From: Burkholderia cenocepacia
GTDB lineage: Bacteria; Pseudomonadota; Gammaproteobacteria; Burkholderiales; Burkholderiaceae
Assembly: GCF_900446215.1 (NCBI RefSeq)
Contig: NZ_UAQZ01000001.1
Span: 186,001 to 250,000, forward strand
Length of the DNA: 64,000 nucleotides
Direction: 5' to 3'
Under the pieces are notes generated by a model, which was not told the origin of the DNA, did not search any database, and saw only the letters and a program-made list of their open reading frames with translations. Of this stretch, positions 16,232 to 25,017 are shown piece by piece. A program made the translations under genes and the position numbers. Positions within the stretch are counted from its first letter, which is position 1; every line of letters begins with the position of its first letter.

Positions 16232-18097
16232 TCAATCGCGCTGCAACACGTAGCGCCCGGGCGCCGGCTCGATCACCGGGAATTGCGCGGAACCCGGCTG
16301 GGCCGGCGGCGCGACCTTGCGACCGCCGTACGCGTCGAGCCACTCGACCCACGTCGTCCACCAGCTTCCCGGCTGCTCGGTCGCCGCGGCAAACCAGTCG
16401 TCCGCGGATTCGGGCAGGTCGCCCTCGTTGACCCAGTAGCTGCGTTTCTTCTTCGCCGGCGGATTGATCACGCCCGCGATGTGTCCCGACGCGCCGAGCA
16501 CGAACTTCAGCGGGCCCGACAGGATCGACGTCGATGCGTAGGCCGTCTGCCACGGCACGATGTGATCCTCGCGCGAACCGTAGATGAAGGTCGGCACGTC
16601 GATCAGCGACAGGTCGACCGATTCGCCGCACACGGTCAGCGCACCCGGCTCGCGCAGCTTGTTTTCCAGATAGGTATGGCGCAGATACCACGCGTACATC
16701 GGGCCCGGCAGGCTCGTCGAATCGCTGTTCCAGTACAGCAGGTCGAACGGCGCGGGCGTGCGGCCCTTCAGGTAGTTGTCGACGACGTAGTTCCACACGA
16801 GATCGTTCGGCCGCAGGAACGAGAACGTGTTCGCGAACTCGACGCCGCGCATCAGCCCCGGCTGCGCACCGTTCTTGCCGCCGATGGTCTGCTCGCGCAT
16901 CTGCACGTGCGCCTCGTCGACGAACACGTCGAGGATGCCCGTATCGGTGAAGTCGAGCATCGCGGTGAGCAGCGTCATCGACGCGGCCGGATGTTCGCCA
17001 CGCGCGGCGAGCACCGCGAGCGCGGTCGCGAGCATCGTGCCGCCGACGCAGAAGCCGAGCGTGTTGATCTGCTCGCGGCCGCTGATCTGCTGCACCGCGT
17101 CGATCGCCGCGAGCAGCCCTTCGTTCATGTAGTCGTCCCACGTCTTGTGCGCGACCGATGCATCCGCGTTGCGCCACGACACGAGGAACACCTGATGACC
17201 GTTCGACAGCGCGTGCGCGACGAGCGAATTCTCCGGCTGCAGGTCGAGGATGTAGAACTTGTTGATGCACGGCGGGACGATCAGCAACGGCCGCTCGAAC
17301 ACCTTGTCCGTCTTCGGCGTGTACTGGATCAGCTGGATCAGGTCGTTCTCGTACACGACCGAGCCTTCGGTACATCCGAGGTTCTTGCCGACCACGAACT
17401 GCGATTCGTCGGTCTGCGAAATCTTGCCGCGCTGCAGGTCGCCGAGCAGGTTCATCATCCCCTGCCGCAGGCTTTCGCCCTGCGTCTCGAGGATCGATTT
17501 CTGTGCGTCGGGATTGAGTGCGAGGAAGTTGCTCGGCGCGGCGGCGGCCGTCCATTGCTGGACCGTGAAACGGATGCGCTCACGCGTCTTCGGATCGGTC
17601 TGAAGCGCGTCGGCCAGCTCCTGCAGATAGCGCGCGTTGAGCAGATACCAGGCGGCCGCGAACGCATGCGCGGGGGACGCCTTCCATGCGTCGCCGCTGA
17701 AGCGGCGGTCCTTCAGCTCCGGCGACTCGAGCTTCGCGGCGGCCGCCTGCTGCATCAGCGTCATGCAATCGCGTGCGTAGTCGGCCTGCAATGCCTGGAG
17801 CCGTTCGGGCGGAATCGCGGCAACCGGCAGCTTCAGCCCCGCGAACGGCGACGCCATCGCGCCGAAGTCGGGCATCGACGGCATCTGGAACGGAAACGAC
17901 GTCGGGAACTGGAATGTCGCGAACGGATTGACGGAGGCCGATGCCGTCGCGGCGCGCGCCGGATCTGCAAAACCGCGCCACGCGTTCAACCACGACTCGA
18001 ACATCTGCTGCATCGGCTGGGCGGCCGGATCGAAACCGGTGCTGCCCGCGGAAGTGCCCGCATGCGCGGACGTCGACGAATTTTTCGATGCTGTCAT
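16232..18097 (-). CDS. phaC: Class I poly(3-hydroxyalkanoate) synthase PhaC
   Basis: A 621-residue PHA synthase of class I. It polymerises (R)-3-hydroxybutyryl-CoA on the granule surface. The modified lipase box is GFCVGG with the nucleophile C350; the other catalytic residues are D511 and H539. The spacing equals that of the C. necator enzyme (C319, D480, H508) with a constant shift of 31 residues, so the extra length is all N-terminal. That N-terminus is Ala/Ser/Thr-rich and low in complexity for about 30 residues. It is the first gene of the phaCAB cluster; the 360 bases upstream must contain its promoter. Confidence 0.95.
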   Translation of the reverse strand: MTASKNSSTSAHAGTSAGSTGFDPAAQPMQQMFESWLNAWRGFADPARAATASASVNPFATFQFPTSFPFQMPSMPDFGAMASPFAGLKLPVAAIPPERLQALQADYARDCMTLMQQAAAAKLESPELKDRRFSGDAWKASPAHAFAAAWYLLNARYLQELADALQTDPKTRERIRFTVQQWTAAAAPSNFLALNPDAQKSILETQGESLRQGMMNLLGDLQRGKISQTDESQFVVGKNLGCTEGSVVYENDLIQLIQYTPKTDKVFERPLLIVPPCINKFYILDLQPENSLVAHALSNGHQVFLVSWRNADASVAHKTWDDYMNEGLLAAIDAVQQISGREQINTLGFCVGGTMLATALAVLAARGEHPAASMTLLTAMLDFTDTGILDVFVDEAHVQMREQTIGGKNGAQPGLMRGVEFANTFSFLRPNDLVWNYVVDNYLKGRTPAPFDLLYWNSDSTSLPGPMYAWYLRHTYLENKLREPGALTVCGESVDLSLIDVPTFIYGSREDHIVPWQTAYASTSILSGPLKFVLGASGHIAGVINPPAKKKRSYWVNEGDLPESADDWFAAATEQPGSWWTTWVEWLDAYGGRKVAPPAQPGSAQFPVIEPAPGRYVLQRD

Positions 18098-18457
18098 TAC
18101 CTGCCTTACCGGTGATTCGTGAGCGTCAATCGTGAAATCCTGCTCGCGCGCGGCGTGCCGGCTGCGAGCCGGGCCGTCATGCTCTGGAGAGGCGTCTCCA
18201 GATTCTGCCGCAGTGCGGTATTTTTATCATTATCGTTTTCCCCATGTGAAGCGCCCCGTCAAACCACTGAACATTTCGGCACGGAGATAATCCGCGCACA
18301 ACAGACGGGACAAGGGTTCCGGCGAAACATAAAACATTTTGTTTAGCTTGACGTCGGGATTTTTCATTCAGTCGCGCATGCAACGCCGTATTGCCGCCTC
18401 AATATCGAGATAACTCGATTTCGCGGCGCAACAAAGCCGGCGCGCATGCGCATGCAA
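18098..18457 (-). promoter_or_regulatory. phaC upstream region (about 360 bases, no gene)
   Basis: The region between pgeF and phaC is distinctly more AT-rich than its surroundings, notably at 18219-18242 and 18326-18370, and no credible protein frame is present. It includes a perfect 8 bp hairpin, TCTGGAGA/TCTCCAGA with a GGCG loop at 18183-18202, about 86-105 bases in front of phaC, and TTGACG on the reverse strand at 18260-18265 or so with AT-rich hexamers further on. The exact -35/-10 pair is not clear from sequence alone. The control region of the PHB operon should be here. Confidence 0.5.
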
Positions 18458-19297
18458 TCAATCGGCCAGCCAGATTGCCGCGGCCATGCGCCCCGTCACG
18501 CGGTCGCGCCGGTACGAATAGAAGCGCGCACGCTCGGCGACCGTGCACGCCGTCCCGCCGCTCACGTGCGCCACACCCGCACGCGCGAGTCGCAGGCGCG
18601 CGAGCGCGTAGAGGTCGGCCAGGAACTTGCCGGGCGCGCCGTCGATCGCGACGAACGCATGACGGGTTTCATCATGCTCCGACTGCGGAGCCGTGTCGAG
18701 AAACGCATCGCGCACATCGGCGCCGACCTCGAACGCCTGCGGGCCGATCGCCGGACCGAGATACGCATGCAGCGCGTCCGTCGCGCCGCCCGCAAGCGCC
18801 GCGACGCGCGCCGCCGTCTGCTCGACGATGCCGGCCGCGAGCCCGCGCCAGCCCGCATGCGCGGCGCCGACCGCGCGGCCCTGCGCGTCGCACAGCAGCA
18901 CGGGCAGGCAATCGGCCACCATCACCACGCAGACGGCGCCTGCCTGATCGGTCACGCTCGCGTCGGCTTGCACCGGCGCCGTGGCACCAGGCGCGGCGGC
19001 GATCACCGCGTCCGCCTGCACGATCTGCGCGCCGTGAACCTGCTCGAGCCATGCGGCGCCCGACTGGCCAGCGAGGGCCAGCACGCGCGCGCGGTTGGCG
19101 GCGACATGGCCGGGATCGTCACCGGTATGCAGGCCGAGATTCATCCCGCCCGGCAGCGCGGCGCCGTCCTGCCAGCGCCCGTACGGGCCTTCGCTCACAC
19201 CGCCGTCGCGGGTCGTGATCAGCGCGCGCACGCGCGGCGACACCTGCCAGTCGGGCCGCACGCAGTCCTGCCACGTCAACGGCGCCAGGTTCGTCAT
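18458..19297 (-). CDS. pgeF: Peptidoglycan editing factor PgeF (YfiH / DUF152 family)
   Basis: A 279-residue protein of the copper/zinc-binding multicopper-like DUF152 family. The metal ligands are H88, C130 and H147 in 'LEQVHGAQIV', 'VADCLPVLL' and 'HAGWRGLAAG'. In E. coli this protein removes wrongly incorporated L-Ser from peptidoglycan precursors. The ATG at 19297 is chosen over a GTG two codons upstream because GAGGAG, which lies across the end of rluD, is 9 bases from the ATG but only 3 from the GTG. The gene starts 6 bases after the rluD stop, so the two are co-transcribed; this rluD-pgeF pairing is common in proteobacteria. Confidence 0.9.
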   Translation of the reverse strand: MTNLAPLTWQDCVRPDWQVSPRVRALITTRDGGVSEGPYGRWQDGAALPGGMNLGLHTGDDPGHVAANRARVLALAGQSGAAWLEQVHGAQIVQADAVIAAAPGATAPVQADASVTDQAGAVCVVMVADCLPVLLCDAQGRAVGAAHAGWRGLAAGIVEQTAARVAALAGGATDALHAYLGPAIGPQAFEVGADVRDAFLDTAPQSEHDETRHAFVAIDGAPGKFLADLYALARLRLARAGVAHVSGGTACTVAERARFYSYRRDRVTGRMAAAIWLAD

Positions 19298-19303
19298 CGG
19301 CAC

Positions 19304-20515
19304 TCACTCCTCCTCATCGTCGTCCAGATACGGCTCGTCGTCGTGATACTCGCCGCCGAAATCGTCATCGTCGTAGACACCGTCGTCGTCGTCGAATTCC
19401 TCGTCGCCCTGCCCGAAGCCGAGCGCGGCGACCAGTGCGTTCATGTCGTCCGGCAGCGGGCAGCGCCACTGCATCGCCTTGCCCGTGACCGGATGCACGA
19501 GGCCGAGCCGCCACGCATGCAGCGCCTGTCGCGCGAACCCGTCCGGCAGCGGCGTGACCGAGCGCTTGCCGCGCGCGCGCCCGTAGACCGGATCGCCGAG
19601 CAGCGGATGTCCGGCATGCGCGCAATGCACACGGATCTGGTGCGTACGGCCGGTTTCGAGATCGCACTGAATCGCCGAAACCGGCTGACGTTGCCACAGG
19701 CATGTGTCAACCGTGCGGAAATGCGTGCGCGCGGGCTTGCCCGACGCGCCGGTGACGACGGCCATGCGCGTGCGCTCGCGCGGATCGCGGCCGATCGGCG
19801 CGTCGATCGTGCCCGCCTCGGGCATCGTGCCCCACACCAGCGCGAAATAGCGGCGCTTCACCGTGCGGGCCTGCAGCTGGCGCACGAGGTCCGTCTGCGC
19901 GGCCAGCGTGCGGGCGACCACCATCAGGCCGGAGGTTTCCTTGTCGAGCCGGTGGACGATCCCCGCGCGCGGCAGGCCGGCCGCCGCGTCGCCGTAGCGA
20001 TGCAGGAGGCCGTTGAGGATCGTGCCGCTCCAGTTGCCGGCGGCCGGATGCACGACGAGGCCGGCCGGCTTGTTGATGACGACGAGCGCGTCGTCCTCGT
20101 AAATCACGTCGAGCGGCACGGGCTCCGGCGTGAACGCGAGTTGCTCGGGCAGCAGATCGGGCACGAGCGCGATCTTCGCGCCGAGCGGCACCGGCTGGCG
20201 GATCTTCGCCGGCGCGCCGTCGACGAGCACGCGCTGCGCCTCGATCCAGCTCTGCAGGCGGCTGCGCGAGAATTCGGGGAACAGTTGGGCAAGCGCCTTG
20301 TCGAGCCGTTCGCCGGCGAGCGACAGCGGCACTTCGACGATACGCGGCGCGTCATCGCCCGCCACGGACGGCACGACGGGCGGCTGCATCGCGTCGCCGG
20401 CCAGATCGTCATCGAGGGAATCCCCCGAGGCAGCGTCGGCGGGCCGATCGCTTGGGCTATAATCTTCGCGATTTGGTGTGCCCGGCTGGGCATTCTGCGA
20501 ACTTGAACGGGTCAT
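19304..20515 (-). CDS. rluD: 23S rRNA pseudouridine synthase RluD
   Basis: A 403-residue pseudouridine synthase that modifies U1911, U1915 and U1917 in helix 69 of 23S rRNA. An S4 RNA-binding domain is at about residues 58-115 ('[24 protein letters not shown]' in part), and the catalytic aspartate is D191 in '[12 protein letters not shown]'. It is longer than E. coli RluD (326 residues): about 50 extra N-terminal residues, and a C-terminal tail of about 35 residues in which most positions are Asp, Glu or Tyr. The gene is divergent from bamD with only 41 bases between the start codons. Confidence 0.93.
   Translation of the reverse strand: MTRSSSQNAQPGTPNREDYSPSDRPADAASGDSLDDDLAGDAMQPPVVPSVAGDDAPRIVEVPLSLAGERLDKALAQLFPEFSRSRLQSWIEAQRVLVDGAPAKIRQPVPLGAKIALVPDLLPEQLAFTPEPVPLDVIYEDDALVVINKPAGLVVHPAAGNWSGTILNGLLHRYGDAAAGLPRAGIVHRLDKETSGLMVVARTLAAQTDLVRQLQARTVKRRYFALVWGTMPEAGTIDAPIGRDPRERTRMAVVTGASGKPARTHFRTVDTCLWQRQPVSAIQCDLETGRTHQIRVHCAHAGHPLLGDPVYGRARGKRSVTPLPDGFARQALHAWRLGLVHPVTGKAMQWRCPLPDDMNALVAALGFGQGDEEFDDDDGVYDDDDFGGEYHDDEPYLDDDEEE
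20458..20463 (+). promoter_or_regulatory. Candidate -10 element for bamD inside the rluD 5' end
   Basis: A perfect TATAAT lies 94 bases in front of the bamD start, within the first codons of the opposite-strand rluD. The 41-base gap between the two genes is too small for a full promoter, so placement inside rluD is expected. A -35 match is weak. Confidence 0.45.
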
Positions 20516-20556
20516 TTAGACTGGGTCACCGAGACTTGAAGCTAGGACATGCGAGC

Positions 20557-21381
20557 ATGATGAATTCGACCAAACGCACGGCCAGAACCGTCGCCGCCCG
20601 GGCTGCGGCGGTAGCGGCCGCGGCCCTCATCGCCGGCTGCCACGGCTTGCCGCAGAAGCAGGACGAGACGGCTACCTGGTCGAACAACAAATTATACTCA
20701 GAGGCCCAGGACGCACTGTCCGGCGGCGACTGGGGCAAGTGCGCGAAATATTTCGAATCGCTGCAAGGCCGCGATCCGTTCGGCCATTTCGCACAGCAGG
20801 CGCAGATCAACGTCGCGTACTGCAACTGGAAGGACAACGAACCGGCAGCCGCCGACCAGGCCGTCGACCGCTTCATCCAGCTCCACCCGGATCATCCGGA
20901 TATCCCGTACGCGTACTACCTGAAGGGGATGATCCACTTCAACGACGATCTCGGCCTGTTCGGGCGCTTCTCCGGCCAGGACATGAGCGAACGCGATCCG
21001 CAGGCGCTGCGCGAATCGTACGATGCGTTCAAGGTCGTCGTCGATCGCTTCCCGAAGAGCAAGTACGCGCCCGACGCGGCCGCACGGATGCGCTACATCG
21101 TCAACGCGCTCGCGTCGCACGAAGTGCACGCGGCCGACTACTACTACCGTCGTGGCGCGTATGTCGCGGCCATCAACCGCGCCCAGCTCGCGATCAAGGA
21201 CTACAAGGGCGCGCCGGCGATCGAGGATGCGCTGCACATCATGATCCTGTCGTACGGCAAGCTGAACCAGCCGGAACTCGCCGAGGACACCAAGCGCGTG
21301 CTCGCGGGCACGTTCCCCGACAGCCCGTATGTGACGGGCCATTCGCGCCCCGGTGCGAAGAAGTCGTGGTGGCAGTTCTGA
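20557..21381 (+). CDS. bamD: Outer membrane assembly lipoprotein BamD
   Basis: A 274-residue lipoprotein of the BAM complex, which folds beta-barrel proteins into the outer membrane. The signal sequence ends in the lipobox LIAGC with the lipidated cysteine at residue 28. The mature part is built of TPR-like helices, with the landmark segments 'YSEAQDALSGGDWGKCAKYF', 'IPYAYYLKGMIHF' and 'YYYRRGAYVAAINRAQ'. It is essential in most Gram-negative bacteria. The partner bamB lies elsewhere in this window (38715-39860). A strong terminator follows. Confidence 0.95.
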   Translation: MMNSTKRTARTVAARAAAVAAAALIAGCHGLPQKQDETATWSNNKLYSEAQDALSGGDWGKCAKYFESLQGRDPFGHFAQQAQINVAYCNWKDNEPAAADQAVDRFIQLHPDHPDIPYAYYLKGMIHFNDDLGLFGRFSGQDMSERDPQALRESYDAFKVVVDRFPKSKYAPDAAARMRYIVNALASHEVHAADYYYRRGAYVAAINRAQLAIKDYKGAPAIEDALHIMILSYGKLNQPELAEDTKRVLAGTFPDSPYVTGHSRPGAKKSWWQF

Positions 21382-21414
21382 AGCACGGCGCGATGTAACA
21401 TCCGTTGTGCACAC

Positions 21415-21447
21415 AAAAAACCCGGCCATCGAGCCGGGTTTTTTTAT
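21415..21447 (+). terminator. Rho-independent terminator between bamD and dinG
   Basis: AAAAAACCCGG and CCGGGTTTTTTT flank a short CCATCGAG loop. The A-run and T-run on the two sides make it usable by both convergent genes. Confidence 0.9.
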
Positions 21448-21503
21448 TGGCGCCGCATGCAAGCGGCACCGGGACAATCAAGCGACAAGTGCCGCGCGCG
21501 CGA

Positions 21504-23753
21504 TCAAGCGCGCTTGTCCGAGCGGTGCTCGTCGAAGAAATCCTGCACGACCGCGATCTCGCGCGTGCGCTTGAACGGCGGCAGGCTTTGCCAGATCCGG
21601 CGCCCGTACGGCTTGTCGACGAGTCGCGTGTCGCAGATCATCAGCACGCCGCGATCCGTCTCCGCACGAATCAGCCGGCCCGCGCCCTGCTTCAGCGTGA
21701 TCACGGCCTGCGGCAGCTGATGCACCGCGAACGGGCTCAGCCCCTTCTTCGTCAACGCATCGAGCCGCGCGGCCAGCACCGGATCGTCCGGCGGCGCGAA
21801 CGGCAGCTTGTCGATCACGACCAGCGACAACGCATCGCCGCGCACGTCGACGCCCTCCCAGAAACTCTGGCTACCGACCAGGATCGCATTGCCGTACGCG
21901 CGGAAGCGGTCGAGCAGCTCGGTACGGCTTGCGTCGCCCTGCACGAGCAGCGGCGTGTTCCAGCCGCGCGCCTCGATCACGTCGCGCAGCTTCGAGGCGA
22001 TCCGGTCGACCGCGCGCAGCGTCGTGCACAGCATGAACACGCCACCGCCGGACGCCTCGATCGCCGGCAACGCGGCATCGAAGACGGCATCGGTAAACGC
22101 CGGCGAAGACGGTTGCGGCAGGTTGCGCGGCACGTACAGCAACCCCTGCGACTGGTAATCGAACGGGCTGGCGAGCGTCATCGAACGACGCGAGCTGAGG
22201 CCCATCTGCGCCGCGTAGTGCGTGAAATCGCCGCGCACCGACAACGTGGCCGACGTGAACACCCACGCACGCGGCACACCCGCACGCTGCTTCGCGAAAA
22301 TCGGCGCGACCGACAGCGGCGTTTCGTGCAGTTGCACGGTATGCGCGAACACCTCGACCCAGCGCACCTTCTCGTTCGGATCGCCGTCAGTGGCCGCGTT
22401 GTCGCCCGCCACGGCCGCATCGGCCCGCGCGGCCGCTTCCGCCGCGCCGGGCGCGACCCAGCCGGCCAGCAGGTCCTGCAGCTCGCGGGCGCGCCGCAGA
22501 CACGCGCCGAGCGATTCCGCACGCTCGGCCTGGCTCGCGAGTGCCGACGCGAGCGCATCGAGCGCAGCGTCGAGCGCATCGAGCGCACCGAACATCGGGT
22601 GATCGTCGCCGAGCTGCGCGAGCGACATGCGCACGATCTGGTCGTTCGCGAACGCGAGACGCAAGTCGCGCGCCGCGCGCTCGAGATCGCCGCCGAGCTT
22701 CACCCACTCGACCGCGTCGCGTGCATGGCTCAGGCCTTCGGCCACCGTGTCGCGCGCGAGCTCGAGGATCTGCGTCGTCGACAGCGTCTCGCCGAAGAAC
22801 AGCGTCGCCGTCTCCGGCAGCTGATGCGCTTCGTCGAAGATGATCGTGTTCGCGTTCGGCAGCAACTCGGCCATCCCCGTGTCGCGCAGCATGATGTCCG
22901 CGAAGAACAGGTGATGGTTGACGACGACGATGTCAGCCTGCTGGGCCTCGCGCCGCGCCTGCATCACGAAGCATTCCTTGTAGTGCGGGCATTCCTGGCC
23001 GAGGCAGTTGTCGCGCGTCGACGTGACCATCGACCACACGGGCGCGTTTTCCGGCACGCTTGCGAGTTCGGCCTTGTCGCCGCTCTTCGTGATCTTCGCG
23101 AAGCGGACGATTTCCTGCAGATAGGCCGTGTCCTGCCGCGACGGCAGCCGGCCGTTGTCGGCCGTGCGTTGCAGGTAGTAGTGGCACAGATAGTTGGCGC
23201 GGCCCTTGAGCATCGCGACCGACACCGGCACCGCGAGCGCGTTGCGCACGGTCGGGATGTCACGCTGGAACAGCTGGTCCTGCAGGTGCTTCGTGCCGGT
23301 CGACACGATCACCTTGCCGCCCCACAGCATCGCGGGCACCAGATACGCGTAGGTCTTGCCGGTACCCGTGCCGGCTTCGACGATCAGCGTGTTGTCGCCC
23401 GCGTCGTTGTCCGATTCGGCTGCCGCGGCATCGTCCGCAGCCGGCCCGGCCGTCTTGTCGCCGTCGCCGAGACGGCGTGCCGGCCGCTTGCGGGTTTCGA
23501 AGATCTCGGGTTCGGGCATCCGGCGCGCGGACGCTTCCATCGCGGACGCGACCGCGCGCGCCATCTCGATCTGCGACGTACGCGGCCGATAACCGTCGAG
23601 CGCGCGCGCCAGCAACCCGCCTTCGCCGAAGATCGTGTCGAGCTCGTCGACACGCTTGCGGCTCAGCTCGAAAGTGCCTTCGGGCGCACGAACGCGCCCG
23701 GCGGACGTCGTGTCACGCCGGGCATCGGGGGTGGCTTCAAGCGGTGAATTCAA
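21504..23753 (-). CDS. dinG: ATP-dependent DNA helicase, DinG/XPD family
   Basis: A 749-residue superfamily 2 helicase. Walker A is EAGTGTGKT at residues 135-143, Walker B is DEAH ('IIFDEAHQLPE'), and four cysteines at 190, 250, 255 and 261 match the iron-sulfur cluster site of the DinG/XPD group. The C-terminal helicase half ends with 'VDKLPFAPPDDPVLAARLDAL' and 'QGAGRLIRAETDRGV'. Family members unwind 5'-3' and resolve R-loops and unusual structures. An Ala/Asp-rich insert of about 40 residues (81-122) separates the Q-motif region from Walker A. It is called DinG by family; YoaA-type paralogues are close. Confidence 0.88.
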   Translation of the reverse strand: MNSPLEATPDARRDTTSAGRVRAPEGTFELSRKRVDELDTIFGEGGLLARALDGYRPRTSQIEMARAVASAMEASARRMPEPEIFETRKRPARRLGDGDKTAGPAADDAAAAESDNDAGDNTLIVEAGTGTGKTYAYLVPAMLWGGKVIVSTGTKHLQDQLFQRDIPTVRNALAVPVSVAMLKGRANYLCHYYLQRTADNGRLPSRQDTAYLQEIVRFAKITKSGDKAELASVPENAPVWSMVTSTRDNCLGQECPHYKECFVMQARREAQQADIVVVNHHLFFADIMLRDTGMAELLPNANTIIFDEAHQLPETATLFFGETLSTTQILELARDTVAEGLSHARDAVEWVKLGGDLERAARDLRLAFANDQIVRMSLAQLGDDHPMFGALDALDAALDALASALASQAERAESLGACLRRARELQDLLAGWVAPGAAEAAARADAAVAGDNAATDGDPNEKVRWVEVFAHTVQLHETPLSVAPIFAKQRAGVPRAWVFTSATLSVRGDFTHYAAQMGLSSRRSMTLASPFDYQSQGLLYVPRNLPQPSSPAFTDAVFDAALPAIEASGGGVFMLCTTLRAVDRIASKLRDVIEARGWNTPLLVQGDASRTELLDRFRAYGNAILVGSQSFWEGVDVRGDALSLVVIDKLPFAPPDDPVLAARLDALTKKGLSPFAVHQLPQAVITLKQGAGRLIRAETDRGVLMICDTRLVDKPYGRRIWQSLPPFKRTREIAVVQDFFDEHRSDKRA

Positions 23754-23808
23754 GGCAAGCGTTCCTGTGTCCAGCGCCCGGGCGGCGCCGGCGCTTGCCA
23801 GGCCGCGC

Positions 23809-24024
23809 TCAGGCGCGCTTATCCGGTTCGAGCTGCGATTGCAGCAAAATGATTTTGTCCTTGGCCGCCAGCTTTTCCTTCTTCAGCCGGTGCAGCGTGA
23901 TGTCGTCGATGTCGGAGTGTCCTTCCTTCAGCTCGATCTCCCGAGCGAGCTGCTGGTGCTGCTCCTGCAATGCAGCCAAACGGTTGTGCAATTCCTGCTG
24001 CTGTTCCGTGTGACGGTTTTGCAT
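23809..24024 (-). CDS. YdcH family (DUF465) protein
   Basis: A 71-residue, all-helical, charged protein. It has 'HNRLAALQEQHQQLAREIEL' and 'DDITLHRLKKEKLAAKDKIILLQSQ' as two heptad-like helices, the DUF465/YdcH pattern. No enzyme motif is present and the function of the family is unknown. It sits 55 bases upstream of dinG on the same strand. Base use is like its neighbours. Confidence 0.85.
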   Translation of the reverse strand: MQNRHTEQQQELHNRLAALQEQHQQLAREIELKEGHSDIDDITLHRLKKEKLAAKDKIILLQSQLEPDKRA

Positions 24025-24100
24025 AGTTGCCTCCTCATCGAAGCAGCGCGACGGCCGGCGTGCCGACGCGCCCGAGACTGATCCCGATCAATTCAACACG

Positions 24101-24853
24101 TTACTGCCCCTGCTGCTGTTGCTGCTTGGCCTTCTCGGCCGCTTCCTGCTGACGCCGCTCGACATCGGCCTTGTGCTGCGCGGCTTCCTTCTGCTTCTGC
24201 TCGTAGCGCGTGGCGTTGTCCGCCCGTTCCTGCGCCTTCTGCGCCGCCTGCTGGTGCGCCTGGTCGAGCTTGCGCTGGAAATCCGCCTGCTTCTGGTCGT
24301 ATGCCTGCTTGCTCGCCGCGCGTTGCGGTCCTTCCGCGCCGCGCTGCGCCTGTTTCAGTGCATTCTGCTCCTGCTTGTCGCGGAATGCAGCCGCGTTCGC
24401 CGCTTCGTTCGCCGCCCGCTGCGGCGCTTCCGCCGCGTTCCGGGCCTGCTTCAGCGCCTGCTGCTGGTCGCGCTGCTGCGCGCGCACCGCACGCTGCTCG
24501 TCGTTGAGCGCGAGCTGCTCCTGGCGAATGCTCGCCCGTTCCTCGCGCATCTGGTCGCGCGCCTTGCCGAGACAGTGATTGACGAAGAACTTGCTGTAAC
24601 AATCGTGCTCCGCCACCGCATAACGATAATCGTTTTCCGCGGAGCGTTGATTGAGCACTTTTTGACGGGCGTCGAAATCCGGGACGGCGGAGGCGGCAAC
24701 GGGCGCGGACGCGACGGCGTCCGGCGCGCTGGCGTCAGCGGCCTGCGCGAATGCGCCGGAAGGCCCGGCAGACAAAGCCGCGGCGAGCGCTGCGCCGAGC
24801 GCGACGAGAGAAATGCGGGAAGTTGGCAACGTCGTAGGAAAGCTGCGGGACAT
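24101..24853 (-). CDS. Exported coiled-coil protein, Gln/Ala/Lys-rich
   Basis: A 250-residue protein with an N-terminal signal peptide (hydrophobic core '[21 protein letters not shown]', likely cut near residue 37). A short domain with two cysteines ('[21 protein letters not shown]') follows at about residues 80-105. From there to the end the chain is almost entirely charged heptads of Gln, Ala, Lys, Arg and Glu ('[20 protein letters not shown]' as an example), predicted to be a long helix or coiled coil that ends in six glutamines and glycine. No family is recognised. It is divergent from tex. Confidence 0.8.
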   Translation of the reverse strand: MSRSFPTTLPTSRISLVALGAALAAALSAGPSGAFAQAADASAPDAVASAPVAASAVPDFDARQKVLNQRSAENDYRYAVAEHDCYSKFFVNHCLGKARDQMREERASIRQEQLALNDEQRAVRAQQRDQQQALKQARNAAEAPQRAANEAANAAAFRDKQEQNALKQAQRGAEGPQRAASKQAYDQKQADFQRKLDQAHQQAAQKAQERADNATRYEQKQKEAAQHKADVERRQQEAAEKAKQQQQQGQ

Positions 24854-25017
24854 GTGTCAAATTCTATCACCCCCGGCTGGACGCTCCGCCATTTATGGCA
24901 AAATGCCCCGCTTCATTCATCCGCGGCCTCTGGCCCGTCGGGCCCGCCGGGCAGCCCGCCGCTCCGGGCCTGCCGGCCCGCGCCGCGATTTCAGCAGGCA
25001 GACAGACCATCCACGAC

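Noticed and set aside
14936..18115. Open reading frame of 1059 codons on the plus strand opposite phaA and phaC
   Set aside because: It is antisense to well-supported genes, is Arg/His-rich without domains, and reflects codon bias in high-GC DNA.
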